From Candidatus Thorarchaeota archaeon (GTDB lineage: Archaea; Asgardarchaeota; Thorarchaeia; Thorarchaeales; Thorarchaeaceae): a stretch of DNA of 46,091 nt. The stretch covers positions 1,206,448 through 1,252,538 of the forward strand of contig CP070761.1 in assembly GCA_020348985.1 (NCBI GenBank), read 5' to 3'. The notes under the pieces were generated by a model that saw nothing but the letters and a program-made list of their open reading frames with translations, did no database searches and was not told the origin of the DNA. Within the stretch, counting starts at the first letter, position 1. The number at the start of each line of letters is the position of its first letter. Shown here piece by piece: positions 17,263-26,114 of the stretch. A program made the translations under genes and the position numbers.

Positions 17263-17682
17263 CTAGTCCTCATCATCATCGAAGTCTCGACTTGTCTTTA
17301 TTCCTCGGTCACTAATGCTTACTTGATCCATGAACTTCATGAAGTCCAGACCGGCCACATATTTCTTTGTCAGCTCAAGTGCCATCTCTTCAGGAATGCC
17401 TTCCTCCTTGAGCTTCCGATAGAATCCACCGATGGCTGCTGCCATGCTTGCTGCGGCCTCAGGACTGTAGACGCTTCCAATCAGACCTGAAATGAGTTTC
17501 GGGATTTGCTCTGTAACAACTCCGAGAATCTCTCCAACCTCTTCGGCCTCGGTCTGTTCACCTCGTCTCTTACGTTCTTTCTTAGTATCTTGCTCTTTGT
17601 CTTCACTCAATGAGTGTTCACCATGTTTTACTATGGGGTGGTCACTGGATATACTGTTACTGGTCAGAAGTGGCCACCTCAT
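17263..17682 (-). CDS. Small helical protein with charged N-terminus (second gene of cluster)
   Basis: 139 residues. Residues 1-45 are charged and low in complexity (EDKEQDTKKERKRRGEQTEAEE). Residues 48-85 form a hydrophobic helical stretch, ILGVVTEQIPKLISGLIG then EAAASMAAAIGGFYRKL, that could sit at a membrane surface. The following EGIPEEMALELTKKYVAG matches the paralogue at 16946. The tail is strongly acidic (DFDDDED). The start 18 bases after the preceding stop implies cotranscription with the winged-helix gene. An internal start near the charged segment is possible. Not recognised; the shared 'GIPxxxAxE' helix pair is the only clue. Confidence 0.7.
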   Translation of the reverse strand: MRWPLLTSNSISSDHPIVKHGEHSLSEDKEQDTKKERKRRGEQTEAEEVGEILGVVTEQIPKLISGLIGSVYSPEAAASMAAAIGGFYRKLKEEGIPEEMALELTKKYVAGLDFMKFMDQVSISDRGIKTSRDFDDDED

Positions 17683-17700
17683 TGATCCTGTGAATCGTAA

Positions 17701-18183
17701 TCATTTTGCAAGTGCGAAGAGACGGGCCCGACCGTCCTCATCCTCGATCACTGTGAGAATGCTCCGTTCCACCAGTGTGTTGATTCTCTCCCTGACTATT
17801 CTTCTAGAGGCGGTTCCTCTTTCGGCTCGGACTGATGCAGTGATTTGACTGATATTCAGAGGGCGCGAACCATCAAGAATCTGAATGATCCGCCAGCTGA
17901 TTTCATCCTTTTTGAGATCACCGTATCTAGATTCAAGTCGCTCTGCTCGTGTGAACTTGGACATTAGCTTGACCATGCCATCATAGAACTCAAAGCCCTC
18001 ACGTATTACCCTGGCCGACTCGCTCACCTCATCAATCCCCGGACCAATTCGCTCCATTAGACGTTCTACTCTGGCCAGTCTAGCCGAAATCTCGTCAAGA
18101 CGATCTTGAACATCATCAATTGTCAGCTCGTCGTCTCTTTCGTTTTCATCGTCCTTTGTGGAAGGCTTGCTCTTCTTTGTCAA
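17701..18183 (-). CDS. Coiled-coil plus winged-helix putative regulator (first gene of cluster)
   Basis: 160 residues from TTG 18183, directly after an in-frame TGA; there is no earlier start. Residues 20-75 are a predicted coiled coil (DDVQDRLDEISARLARVERLME then DEVSESARVIREGFEFY), suitable for dimerisation. Residues 90-158 look like a winged helix: ISWRIIQILDGSRPLNISQI, a recognition-helix region RIVRERINTLVERSIL, and the wing EDEDGRARLFALAK. It is probably a DNA-binding regulator of its own operon, whose other two genes follow at 18 bp and 5 bp. It is divergent from the ClC gene (95 bp apart), which it might also control. Confidence 0.72.
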   Translation of the reverse strand: MTKKSKPSTKDDENERDDELTIDDVQDRLDEISARLARVERLMERIGPGIDEVSESARVIREGFEFYDGMVKLMSKFTRAERLESRYGDLKKDEISWRIIQILDGSRPLNISQITASVRAERGTASRRIVRERINTLVERSILTVIEDEDGRARLFALAK

Positions 18184-18237
18184 TCAGGAGTCGCCTAACC
18201 ACTCGGTAACACTGACGAATAAGTATCTTGGGAAAAA

Positions 18238-18247
18238 AGCGTTTAAG
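18238..18247 (+). promoter_or_regulatory. Candidate TATA box for ClC gene
   Basis: GCGTTTAAGG, centred near 18244, predicts a start near 18270, leaving an eight-to-nine-base leader before ATG 18279. It lies between divergent genes. Judged by eye. Confidence 0.4.
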
Positions 18248-18278
18248 GAAGAGTTGTCTATCCAGAGGCTGAAGATAG

Positions 18279-19688
18279 ATGAGTGAAGGCCGGCGACCTG
18301 AGAATGTCTTGAATACACTGAAAGAGACGTTCCATTTCGACCACTTCTATCATTACTACCGATCATATGTACCGGCTGCTATCATTATTGGTATAGTGTG
18401 CGGGCTGTTCATGGTCCTTTTCCAGATTCTAATAGACACCACAATCACTGCACTGAGTATCATTCCAGTCTTTATTGCTCCGATCATCGGTGGACTCTTC
18501 TCAGGACTTATGATCTACATCGGCTATGAGGAAGTGAAGGGAAGCGGCATCTCGATGGCAATTGAGATGACTCACACACCTGGAGCGATGAGAGATTCTG
18601 TAGCATTAACAAAGACCGTGGCAACGGCAATATCCATTGGTTCAGGGAATCCAGTTGGCAGAGAAGGACCGGCGGTGCTCATCGGGGCCACAATAGGGAA
18701 TTCAATTGGGAGAAGACTCGGTTTCAGGGATCCATCCTTTCTGAGAGTGTTCCTAATGATGGGCTCGGCCGCAGCAACAGCAGGAATCTACAAAGCTCCA
18801 CTAGGCGGGGCGCTGTTTGCCACTGAAGCACCTTACAGGAGAGATGCCAGGCTGGGATACTTCGTTCCCACAGTCATAGCGGCGCTCACTTCCTACATTG
18901 TGTTTGTGGCATTCTACTTCTTTGCTTTTGGTCACGATATCGAACCACTTCTAGGATTTGACGCGAGCTTTGAGTTGACAATTGGAGACATCCCTCTCTT
19001 GGTGTTCTTCTCGGTGATATGCGGCGTCATTTCCATAACCTTCGCAGGAATCCTTATGGGTTCTCGGAACTACTTCACTATCAAGCTTCCAGACTGGGCA
19101 GATCCTATCGCGGGTTCAATCCTTGCATGCGTGATCATCTTTGCGGTTGGATTCATTGTGATGGATCCAGCGCTGAGCATTGCGGGTTTGGGTTATAACG
19201 TCATAACACTCGTGGCAACATCATCCGTCCCGATTTTGGTCCTTCTTGCTCTGCTTGCAGGCAAGTTGCTTGCGTCTTCGTTTGTGGTCGGTGCCAGGGT
19301 CTCAGGAGGGGTCTTGGCTTCATCTCTTTTTGTTGGCGCAATGCTCGGGAAGATCTTCGGAGACCTGATCGCGCCGGGCATGTCCACGGCATACATGGTT
19401 TTGGGAATGGGGGCTGTTCTTGCTGCGACTACAAACACCCCGGTTGCCACCACTGTTCTGATGCTCGAGATTAGTAGGTCATTCGACCTTGTCATCCCGC
19501 TCGCCCTATGCGTTTGCATCTCTTACCTTGTGAGCGGGGGTACCTCTCTCTATGAGGGACAAAAAGTGTGTCGAGAAGATGAGGACCCAGACTACTATGC
19601 CCCAATCAATATCTTGCCAAATATAGAGCTGGAACTGCGTACTGATGAATCCAATCCAATAGATGTAGACCCTTCCTCTGAAGAATGA
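18279..19688 (+). CDS. ClC-family chloride channel / H+-Cl- antiporter
   Basis: 469 residues with about ten or more hydrophobic segments. ClC filter motifs: GSGIS (88-92), GNPVGREGPAVLIGA with the gating glutamate Glu129, GIYKAPLGGALF (169-180), and the late motif MGAVLAATTNTPVATTVLMLE. Retention of Glu129 fits a gated channel or coupled antiporter. No cytoplasmic CBS domains follow; the C-terminus ends with an acidic tail. The protein would move chloride or another anion across the cytoplasmic membrane. The gene is divergent from the winged-helix cluster, and the next gene (a subtilase) begins 138 bp downstream on the same strand. Confidence 0.93.
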   Translation: MSEGRRPENVLNTLKETFHFDHFYHYYRSYVPAAIIIGIVCGLFMVLFQILIDTTITALSIIPVFIAPIIGGLFSGLMIYIGYEEVKGSGISMAIEMTHTPGAMRDSVALTKTVATAISIGSGNPVGREGPAVLIGATIGNSIGRRLGFRDPSFLRVFLMMGSAAATAGIYKAPLGGALFATEAPYRRDARLGYFVPTVIAALTSYIVFVAFYFFAFGHDIEPLLGFDASFELTIGDIPLLVFFSVICGVISITFAGILMGSRNYFTIKLPDWADPIAGSILACVIIFAVGFIVMDPALSIAGLGYNVITLVATSSVPILVLLALLAGKLLASSFVVGARVSGGVLASSLFVGAMLGKIFGDLIAPGMSTAYMVLGMGAVLAATTNTPVATTVLMLEISRSFDLVIPLALCVCISYLVSGGTSLYEGQKVCREDEDPDYYAPINILPNIELELRTDESNPIDVDPSSEE

Positions 19689-19826
19689 CATCATGTATTT
19701 GTGCCAATAGCTAGAGTTACATGCATAGAAGTAGCTTAATATCGGTTGACTTCCATAACCCACGGTTGAGTGATGAGTTCGTCGCTTGGTTTTCTTGTGG
19801 GAAGCCAAGATGAGGAGAGATTCGAA

Positions 19827-22532
19827 ATGAGAAAGCCGCTCAAAGGCACGCTTCTAATTGCATTACTGTTGGTACCGTCCATCGCAGTCACAGTCTTCGT
19901 GATACAGAGTCAAACGAATGCTGAGCGCCCAGATTCTCAAACACTGGACTTTGATTATTTGGCGAGAACCTTCGGAGAGGAGATTCCTGTTCTTGCGCAA
20001 TTCACTCAGGAACTTACAGCATCCGAGATTCAGGACATCTACTCATTGGGCCTGAAGTTCAGCTTGGGCTCACCTGAATCCAGTCACTTCAAGGAGTTCT
20101 ATCTCATTTGTGGATCAGCGAAAGGCCTGACTGGATTGACACAGCTCGACTACCTCATATCAGTGGACGTGCAAACACGTGTCAACTCACTTCATGCTAC
20201 TCGTGATGTGTCGATACCAGAAATAGATGCAGATGATGTCTGGGCAGCTCTTGATGGGATTGGTCGCAACATCACTGGCGAAGGAATTCTCATTGCAGAC
20301 CTTGATTCCGGGATAGATTGGATGCATCCAGATTTCTGGTTTGCCGACGGTGCAGAGTACGACTGGATGGAGGCCTCGCCAAATGGCTATGTGGACAGTG
20401 GAAACGATACTGTTGACCTGAATGGCGATCTTATCCAGACTGTCGACGAGCGCGTCTACTACATAGACCTTGATAGTAGTGGTACGTTCAACACGACTAC
20501 CGAATGGATTTGGGCTGACAATGTGACTCAGAATGGAGCATGGGAGGTGGGAGAACCATTCTTTGTGGTCAACGACACAAACAGCAATGACCACCTTGAT
20601 CCTGGCGAAAAACTCGTATTGCTCGACACGCCCAAGACACGTTACATTGTTGAAGGAGACGGAACTGCGTCCAGAGAAATCCAGGTCTGGGATCGCGAGG
20701 GTCTAGGAAATCTTACAAGTTCATCACATAGAGACACGAATGGCCACGGCACTGCAGTCTCAGGGATCTTGCTGGGCGGACAGCTAGGCTTCCGCAAGTA
20801 TGTAGGCATTGCTCCCAGTTCAGAACTAATGATGCTAAAGGTCCTTAGTGATAATTGGGCAAATAACGACTACCTCTTGATTGACGAGGCGCTGATATGG
20901 GCCTCCAATCATGGTGCTGACGTCATCCTCATCGAAGTAGGCTCGTGGACTTATCAGTATCTTGACGGAAGCTCACCCATTGAGGGACTTATCGACTCGA
21001 TGGTATCAAGTGGGATTCCCATTATAGCTCCGAGTGGCAACCTGGGAGCGAAGGACAAGCATGCTCTGTTTGATGCTACAGCAGGCACTGCCTATCAGGT
21101 GGATTTCCATTTACCAGATAATGAGCCTCAGATTGAGACCGTCTACATCACTGTCCTATCAAGAAACGCAACTGACTTCAGTACCTGCAACTTCAGTGTG
21201 ATTCTGAACTTGGCCGACTGGGGCGGAGGAATCACAACAGTCTACCTCAATCCGGGAATAGGTCTTCAGATGTTCACCCTAGATACCACGATTATTATTG
21301 GCCCTAATACGATGACTGTAGAATCGTTCATCTCGACTTCAACTCGTTCAACAAGTATGCTTGGCATTCGTATGACAGCCACGACCACGACATTTCCACG
21401 GACCATCGTTCCGCATGGACCACCCGATCATCAATTCAATGTAACAGCACCTTCCAACACAACGTTCCATGCCTACATCTCCGATGACAAGACCTCATGG
21501 TCGGATGGTGCGATCTGGTCTACTGCGATGAAGAACAACTACCTAATAACTTGGCCTTCAACAGCAGACAGCGCTCTCAGTGTTGCGAGCTATAGGACAC
21601 GAAGCCTAGTCGCCCCAGAAGCAATCGGCGATATCGCAAGTTTCTCGGCAATAGGGCCAAGAATTGACGAAACATCAAAACAGGGCATTGCGGCTCCCGG
21701 CGGCTTTGACATAATCACAGACTACTCTAATGAATCCAGTTGGGCCTCGTGGTACAATGCCTTTGGCACACTTCCGTTCGCCGCCAATTTCGCTGGACAC
21801 CAGCTCTTCAGTGGGACAAGCGCTTCAGGACCCCACGTGGCAGGTGCGGCTGCGTTGATGCTTCAGTTGAACAATTCAATCGGTAGTCAAGTAGCTGACC
21901 TTATCAAATCCTCGGCCCGAAAGGATGGATTCACAGGTTCTACTGCGAACTCGGTTTGGGGACATGGAAAGTTGAACGTGTCTGCTGCTGTTGAATCCGT
22001 AGTACCAGCTGGACCTGATGTAACCGGGCCATCAATTGACGTGCCGAACATGTTGCCGGCTGCCCCTGAGGAACCTGATGATGTGACAGTCAGTGTTTAC
22101 GTTTCTGACCCAAGTGGCGTGGATAGTGTAATCCTGTCATACTTCAATGAGACTCATTGGACTAACGTAACTATGGTCTGGAATGGCACCTTCTTTGAAG
22201 CCATTATTCCAGCTCATCCCAATGGGACTGACATTACGTATCGAATATACTCAAATGATACACTTGACAATTGGAGTGTATCTCCGGACTATAGTTACGA
22301 AGTCGGATCTGCAACCACAACCACCACGACAACTACCACCACTACAACCAACACCACGACTACTACAACAACCACAGCAACTACGACCAACACAACTACG
22401 ACGACGCCAGCAACAACAACTACAACTACACCGCCGCTAGAGGAACCCGACCTACTGTTTCTGGCAACGGCACTTTCAATAGTACTCGCCCTGTGTCTGC
22501 TTTCGGTCCTATTCAATCGTCGCCGAGAATGA
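19827..22532 (+). CDS. Membrane-anchored S8 subtilisin-like serine protease with Thr-rich stalk (subtilase 1)
   Basis: 901 residues from ATG 19827; GAGGAGAG lies eight bases upstream, so the earlier GTG at 19770 is unlikely. Order: signal peptide (about 1-30, MRKPLKGTLLIALLLVPSI), prodomain (40-130), and an S8 catalytic domain with Asp160 (DLDSGID), His307 (NGHGTAV) and Ser665 (SGTSASGPH); APSGNLG holds the oxyanion Asn. The Asp-to-His gap of about 147 residues carries an insertion with D/N-rich loops such as DLNGDLIQ and NDTNSNDHLDPGE that look calcium-binding. After the protease come a beta-sandwich (about 720-820), a Thr-rich stalk and one C-terminal membrane helix with RRRE. It is an extracellular surface protease. 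The insertion resembles the one in the protein at 36745. Confidence 0.93.
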   Translation: MRKPLKGTLLIALLLVPSIAVTVFVIQSQTNAERPDSQTLDFDYLARTFGEEIPVLAQFTQELTASEIQDIYSLGLKFSLGSPESSHFKEFYLICGSAKGLTGLTQLDYLISVDVQTRVNSLHATRDVSIPEIDADDVWAALDGIGRNITGEGILIADLDSGIDWMHPDFWFADGAEYDWMEASPNGYVDSGNDTVDLNGDLIQTVDERVYYIDLDSSGTFNTTTEWIWADNVTQNGAWEVGEPFFVVNDTNSNDHLDPGEKLVLLDTPKTRYIVEGDGTASREIQVWDREGLGNLTSSSHRDTNGHGTAVSGILLGGQLGFRKYVGIAPSSELMMLKVLSDNWANNDYLLIDEALIWASNHGADVILIEVGSWTYQYLDGSSPIEGLIDSMVSSGIPIIAPSGNLGAKDKHALFDATAGTAYQVDFHLPDNEPQIETVYITVLSRNATDFSTCNFSVILNLADWGGGITTVYLNPGIGLQMFTLDTTIIIGPNTMTVESFISTSTRSTSMLGIRMTATTTTFPRTIVPHGPPDHQFNVTAPSNTTFHAYISDDKTSWSDGAIWSTAMKNNYLITWPSTADSALSVASYRTRSLVAPEAIGDIASFSAIGPRIDETSKQGIAAPGGFDIITDYSNESSWASWYNAFGTLPFAANFAGHQLFSGTSASGPHVAGAAALMLQLNNSIGSQVADLIKSSARKDGFTGSTANSVWGHGKLNVSAAVESVVPAGPDVTGPSIDVPNMLPAAPEEPDDVTVSVYVSDPSGVDSVILSYFNETHWTNVTMVWNGTFFEAIIPAHPNGTDITYRIYSNDTLDNWSVSPDYSYEVGSATTTTTTTTTTTTNTTTTTTTTATTTNTTTTTPATTTTTTPPLEEPDLLFLATALSIVLALCLLSVLFNRRRE
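22314..22430 (+). repeat. Threonine-codon repeat (ACN) encoding the subtilase stalk
   Basis: About 39 codons, nearly all ACA/ACC/ACG/ACT with a few AAC and GCA. Synonymous codons vary, so this is selected protein composition rather than simple DNA slippage. Thr-rich segments before a C-terminal membrane helix are usual O-glycosylated stalks in archaeal surface proteins. Confidence 0.85.
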
Positions 22533-22576
22533 AGTCTGGATTCTGACGTGAGCCTTCAGGTTACTCTATCGATTGC

Positions 22577-22586
22577 GCTTATATGT
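22577..22586 (+). promoter_or_regulatory. Candidate TATA box upstream of 22642
   Basis: CTTATATG, centred near 22581, predicts a start near 22607 and a leader of about 35 bases before ATG 22642. An AAGGA-like Shine-Dalgarno follows in that leader. By eye. Confidence 0.4.
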
Positions 22587-22641
22587 CACAGTTAAGGAGA
22601 TATGATAGAGTCAGGGAGATACTACTGAGAAGGATGCACTA

Positions 22642-22998
22642 ATGAAAAGCCTTGACAAGTTCCCTCTTCGTCACGCTTCGGGCTCAAGGAGGAAGAGTGC
22701 AGAGGCGGGGATATCCGTCGAGGTGATGACCGATCAGTCCAACACGATAATGATGCTTGACTGTTCTTGTTGTGAGGAGCTACTCTCCAGCAGACTACCT
22801 GGTGGAGTGTTAATCCCAATTGCCTCTACTCTGAAGACTTTCTTCAAAAGCATGGGAATGAGAAACATCGATGTCAGAGTAAGTGGGTCAACTATGATAC
22901 GAACATACCGAGGAGTCATTGACAAGTCGCAAATCCCAGAGATGCGGAAGCTATTGGAGATTGCAGTGTCTGACTTTGCGAAGAAGAGACGACCCTAG
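22642..22998 (+). CDS. Hypothetical protein, 118 aa
   Basis: Not recognised. 118 residues with a basic N-terminus (HASGSRRKSAEAG) and then an alternating pattern: ISVEVMTDQSNTIMMLDCSC, helix, IASTLKTFFKSMGMRNIDVRV, SGSTMIRTYRGVID and the helix IPEMRKLLEIAVSDFAKKRR. A CSCCEE cluster near residue 42 may be redox-active or metal-binding, though three cysteines alone do not show it. The start is supported by a GAGAAGGATG leader. It is convergent with serC, whose end is 46 bp away, so it is probably a single-gene transcript. Confidence 0.65.
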   Translation: MKSLDKFPLRHASGSRRKSAEAGISVEVMTDQSNTIMMLDCSCCEELLSSRLPGGVLIPIASTLKTFFKSMGMRNIDVRVSGSTMIRTYRGVIDKSQIPEMRKLLEIAVSDFAKKRRP

Positions 22999-23044
22999 TC
23001 GTCATCGGCTCTAAGGAGCCTTCGCACATTGAAAAGCTGGTGAC

Positions 23045-24130
23045 CTATTGATGCTGTTCTCTGAATTCCTCAAGGAACTCAGAAAGTGCTCGGACTCCCT
23101 CTATTGACATCGCATTGTAGATAGATGCACGCATTCCACCTACTGATCGATGTCCCTTAAGCCCCACAAGACCTCTTGAAAGACCGTCTTTAACACACTT
23201 CTCTTCTAGCTCTGCACCCTTAAGTGTGAAAGTGACGTTCATCAGCGATCGAGAATCCTCTCTCGCATGGCCTTTGTAGAATCCGTCTGACTTGTCGATG
23301 ATATCATAGAGAATCTTCGCTTTCTCACGGTTGACCTTCTCTATTTTCGACACACCGCCGAATTCCTTCCAGTATTCAAGTGCGAGTTTGCAGATGTAGA
23401 TGGCGAAAACTGGTGGAGTGTGAAACAGCGAGTTCTTCTCTGCTTCTGTCTTCCATTTTTGGAGAGTAGGCACACTAGCCGGAACTCTGTCAAGGAGATC
23501 TTCTCTTATAATCACAATCGTGACTCCAGCCGGTCCAAGGTTCTTTTGAGCCCCAGCATATATGACACCGAATTCTCTGACATCCGTCACAGTGGCCATG
23601 AGATTGGAGGACATGTCTGAAACTAGCGGGACGTCTGGTGGAACATCTGGCAGTGACTGGAATTCTGTTCCATAGATTGTGTTATTTCCAGTTATGTGGG
23701 CAAAAGCAGCATTGGGACTGAACTCTATGTCCCTAGGAATGTACGAGTACTTTGAGTCCGCAGAGGATGCGACGATTCTAACGTCTCCGTACAGCTTTGC
23801 TTCCTTGACGGCCTTTGAAGACCATTCCCCTGTATCAACATACTCCATAGGTTTTCCTGAAACCTGGAGGTTGATTGGCACCATGAAGAACTGTGTAGAG
23901 GCCCCTCCTTGCAACCAGAGCACCTTGTAGTCGTCGGGAATACTCATGAGTTCGCGTACAAGAGCTGTGGCCTCATTGTGGAGATTGTCATACTCCTTCG
24001 ACCTGTGAGAGATTTCCAGGACCGACATTCCAGTCCCTTGGAAGTCGAGGAGCTCCTCTTGAGCCCTCTTCAACGCAGGAAGTGGTAGCGTTGCAGGACC
24101 AGCATAGAAATTGTATGTTCTATTTCCCAT
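23045..24130 (-). CDS. serC: Phosphoserine aminotransferase
   Basis: 361 residues from ATG 24130, which has GGGTGA about five bases upstream; GTG 24139 would add three residues. SerC signatures: NFYAGPATLPLPAL at the start, GMSVLEISHRSKEY, LQGGASTQFFMVPINL, SDMSSN, and Lys196 in AGAQKNLGPAG as the PLP lysine. The C-terminus RSVGGMRASIYNAMSIEGV matches the substrate-binding end. It catalyses 3-phosphohydroxypyruvate plus glutamate to phosphoserine plus 2-oxoglutarate in serine synthesis. Its start lies about 18 bases after the stop of the DUF1015 gene, so the two are cotranscribed; no serA is in the window. Confidence 0.95.
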   Translation of the reverse strand: MGNRTYNFYAGPATLPLPALKRAQEELLDFQGTGMSVLEISHRSKEYDNLHNEATALVRELMSIPDDYKVLWLQGGASTQFFMVPINLQVSGKPMEYVDTGEWSSKAVKEAKLYGDVRIVASSADSKYSYIPRDIEFSPNAAFAHITGNNTIYGTEFQSLPDVPPDVPLVSDMSSNLMATVTDVREFGVIYAGAQKNLGPAGVTIVIIREDLLDRVPASVPTLQKWKTEAEKNSLFHTPPVFAIYICKLALEYWKEFGGVSKIEKVNREKAKILYDIIDKSDGFYKGHAREDSRSLMNVTFTLKGAELEEKCVKDGLSRGLVGLKGHRSVGGMRASIYNAMSIEGVRALSEFLEEFREQHQ

Positions 24131-24148
24131 TTTTGTCACCCAAGATAT

Positions 24149-25480
24149 TCAGCGGAGTTTGTTTATCGTGAATCCTGTATACACTTTCGGGTAGAAGAAT
24201 GTGCTCTTCTGCGGCATTGTTTCCAAGTTTCTTGACACTTCTTCAACTTCAATTATTCTCGTTGGATTCATGAAGAACACACACTGCGCAGATTCCTTCA
24301 CCGATTTGATAGCCTCGTCAACCGCATCACCTATTCCCTTGATGTAACTGACAAATCCATCACCTTTCGCAGTGCCTTGAGCGAGTCTCTCCTTGTCAAT
24401 ACCAAGTATCCTATCCAGGACCAAGGTATGTAGAATCGCGACATCCAACTTCCTATGTTCCTCTGACTTGTCAGGAAGAGCCTCATCCATGAACCCCGAA
24501 TCCTTGAGATCAAGTGTGTAGTACTGGCCATCATCCATGAAGAGGCCAAGCACATGGCCACCTTCGGCAAATATCTTGTTCATTCGGCTGAACATCGCAT
24601 CTTTGTCTTCGTGGATACCAACCTCAAAGAATTGCTCCACACTGTTAAGCAGGTGATCTCGAGAGAAACCTTCAAGGTTTTGCACCAATCTGTGTGTTGG
24701 TAGAACAACGAGACCAGGATTTGAGATGTTCACAAATGTAAGCATTCTGTACCTAGCCGTTTCCAAGTCTGGATTCTCTTTTGAAAGAGCCAGTGCGGTC
24801 TTGTATCTATGGTGACCGTCAGCGATTATGATGTACTTGTCCTTCATCAGTTCCATGATTCTTCCGGTTGCCGACTCATCATCAATCATCCAAATTCTGT
24901 GTCGAATTCCTTCCGAATCTGTGACATCCGCGACGGGGGTTTCGTCCATCTTTGCCCTAAGTAGAGAGTCCACATCTCCAGCGTGGTCAGGATATATCAC
25001 GAATATCTGGCCAAACTGTGCCATGGATTCTCTGCAAAGGCTGAGTCGATCTTGTATGTCTTTAGGGAGAGTCTCCTCATGCTGGAGCACACCAGCAAAT
25101 GGGCCAGTCTTTGACGAGTCCGAGGCGAATTCCTCCAGTTCAATGAGACCTATGAAGCCGAAGCGGAACATCCTGGTGCCAAGAACTTCGAAGTCCTGAC
25201 CATAGACGTAGAATGACTCGGTCTCATCCTGCTTCAGTACTCCTTGTTCGATCCATTTGGCCAAATGGTCTCTAGCTCTGGTATACTGGTTGTTGCCCTC
25301 TGTGTCATCATCTCGAGGCTTGTTCTTGATTATCCAGGAGATGTTGTACTCAGACAGCGATTGAAGCTGGTCCACCTTCTTTCCCTTGATAATATCATAT
25401 GGGGGAGCAACTGTCTTCGACAGATCTCCAACCTTTGACTTGTCATAACGGTATGCCTTGAAAGGAATGACTCGTACCAT
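24149..25480 (-). CDS. DUF1015-family protein (possible SerK-related phosphotransferase)
   Basis: 443 residues from ATG 25480, preceded by GGGTGGAAG; a longer frame to 25537 adds 19 unconserved residues. Typical DUF1015 marks: FKAYRYD, VAPPYDII (24-31), HEETLP (134-139), a long central domain with IIADGHHRYKTAL (Asp221 to Arg225) and FVNISNPGLVVLPTHRLV. The DGHHR motif recalls the ParB/SerK fold, where archaeal SerK phosphorylates serine with ADP. The gene is directly upstream of serC, as DUF1015 often is in other genomes. A role in phosphoserine or serine metabolism is a reasonable inference, but the activity is unproven. Confidence 0.88.
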   Translation of the reverse strand: MVRVIPFKAYRYDKSKVGDLSKTVAPPYDIIKGKKVDQLQSLSEYNISWIIKNKPRDDDTEGNNQYTRARDHLAKWIEQGVLKQDETESFYVYGQDFEVLGTRMFRFGFIGLIELEEFASDSSKTGPFAGVLQHEETLPKDIQDRLSLCRESMAQFGQIFVIYPDHAGDVDSLLRAKMDETPVADVTDSEGIRHRIWMIDDESATGRIMELMKDKYIIIADGHHRYKTALALSKENPDLETARYRMLTFVNISNPGLVVLPTHRLVQNLEGFSRDHLLNSVEQFFEVGIHEDKDAMFSRMNKIFAEGGHVLGLFMDDGQYYTLDLKDSGFMDEALPDKSEEHRKLDVAILHTLVLDRILGIDKERLAQGTAKGDGFVSYIKGIGDAVDEAIKSVKESAQCVFFMNPTRIIEVEEVSRNLETMPQKSTFFYPKVYTGFTINKLR

Positions 25481-25711
25481 GCGTCTTCCACCCGCTTTAG
25501 GAATTCCTTGAGGGCGCCCGCGACTATGTCCAATCATAAGTGTTTCCTTGTTCGTCCGGAATTACCATAGGCGTGAATCTGGAGGGCAAAGCATTGACTC
25601 TCATTATTTGGAGACTGGAAGCAAAGCAATCCCCTTGGGTGGGCAACATCGACAGCCTTAAATGAAAGTGGTCTTGGAGCACGAAGACCGATTACGCCTG
25701 GGGGCATCAAC

Positions 25712-25975
25712 ATGGAATTCTGTGAGAAATGCGGTGCGCTCATGCTTCCAAAGCGCCAAGAGAAGAAGAAAAGACCAATTCTCAAGTGCCGGGAATGTGG
25801 ACACGAAAAGAGGGTTGGATCATCATCATACAAGGTGGAACATCGTGTTGACCACAGTCCAAGAGAGATGATTGTTGTAGTAGAAGAGACCGATCAGAGT
25901 CGGGAGGAGGTATCGGAGGACGAACGGAGAGAACGACGCAAAGCTATCCTAGAACATTTCGAGTCCGAGGACTGA
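25712..25975 (+). CDS. TFS/RpoM-type zinc ribbon lacking the catalytic C-terminal ribbon
   Basis: 87 residues. The N-terminal ribbon MEFCEKCGALMLP...CRECGHEKR (Cys4, Cys7, Cys26, Cys29) is that of archaeal transcription factor S and RPB9. Full TFS proteins (about 105-110 residues) then have a second ribbon with the acidic DE loop that stimulates RNA cleavage. Here there is instead a highly charged helical tail, EETDQSREEVSEDERRERRKAILEHF, and no further cysteines. It could bind RNA polymerase at the lobe without stimulating cleavage, like the N-terminal half of RPB9. The start ATG 25712 is unambiguous; the tail reads smoothly to a stop, so truncation by frameshift is not obvious. Confidence 0.85.
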   Translation: MEFCEKCGALMLPKRQEKKKRPILKCRECGHEKRVGSSSYKVEHRVDHSPREMIVVVEETDQSREEVSEDERRERRKAILEHFESED

Positions 25976-26114
25976 TTTGCCTCGAACAATCTTTAAGTTC
26001 GGAATCACCACCTATTAAGTAGGCGCTGTTATGGGCTGAAGTTGCTACTATGTTTTCATGTGGCTTGCATGGCAGGAATAGGTGCGAAATCGGAATGGAG
26101 GTGCTATTCAATCA

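Noticed and set aside
22295..22516. Reverse-strand frame encoding a poly-Val/Gly stretch
   Set aside because: It is the antisense of the Thr-codon repeat in the subtilase stalk.
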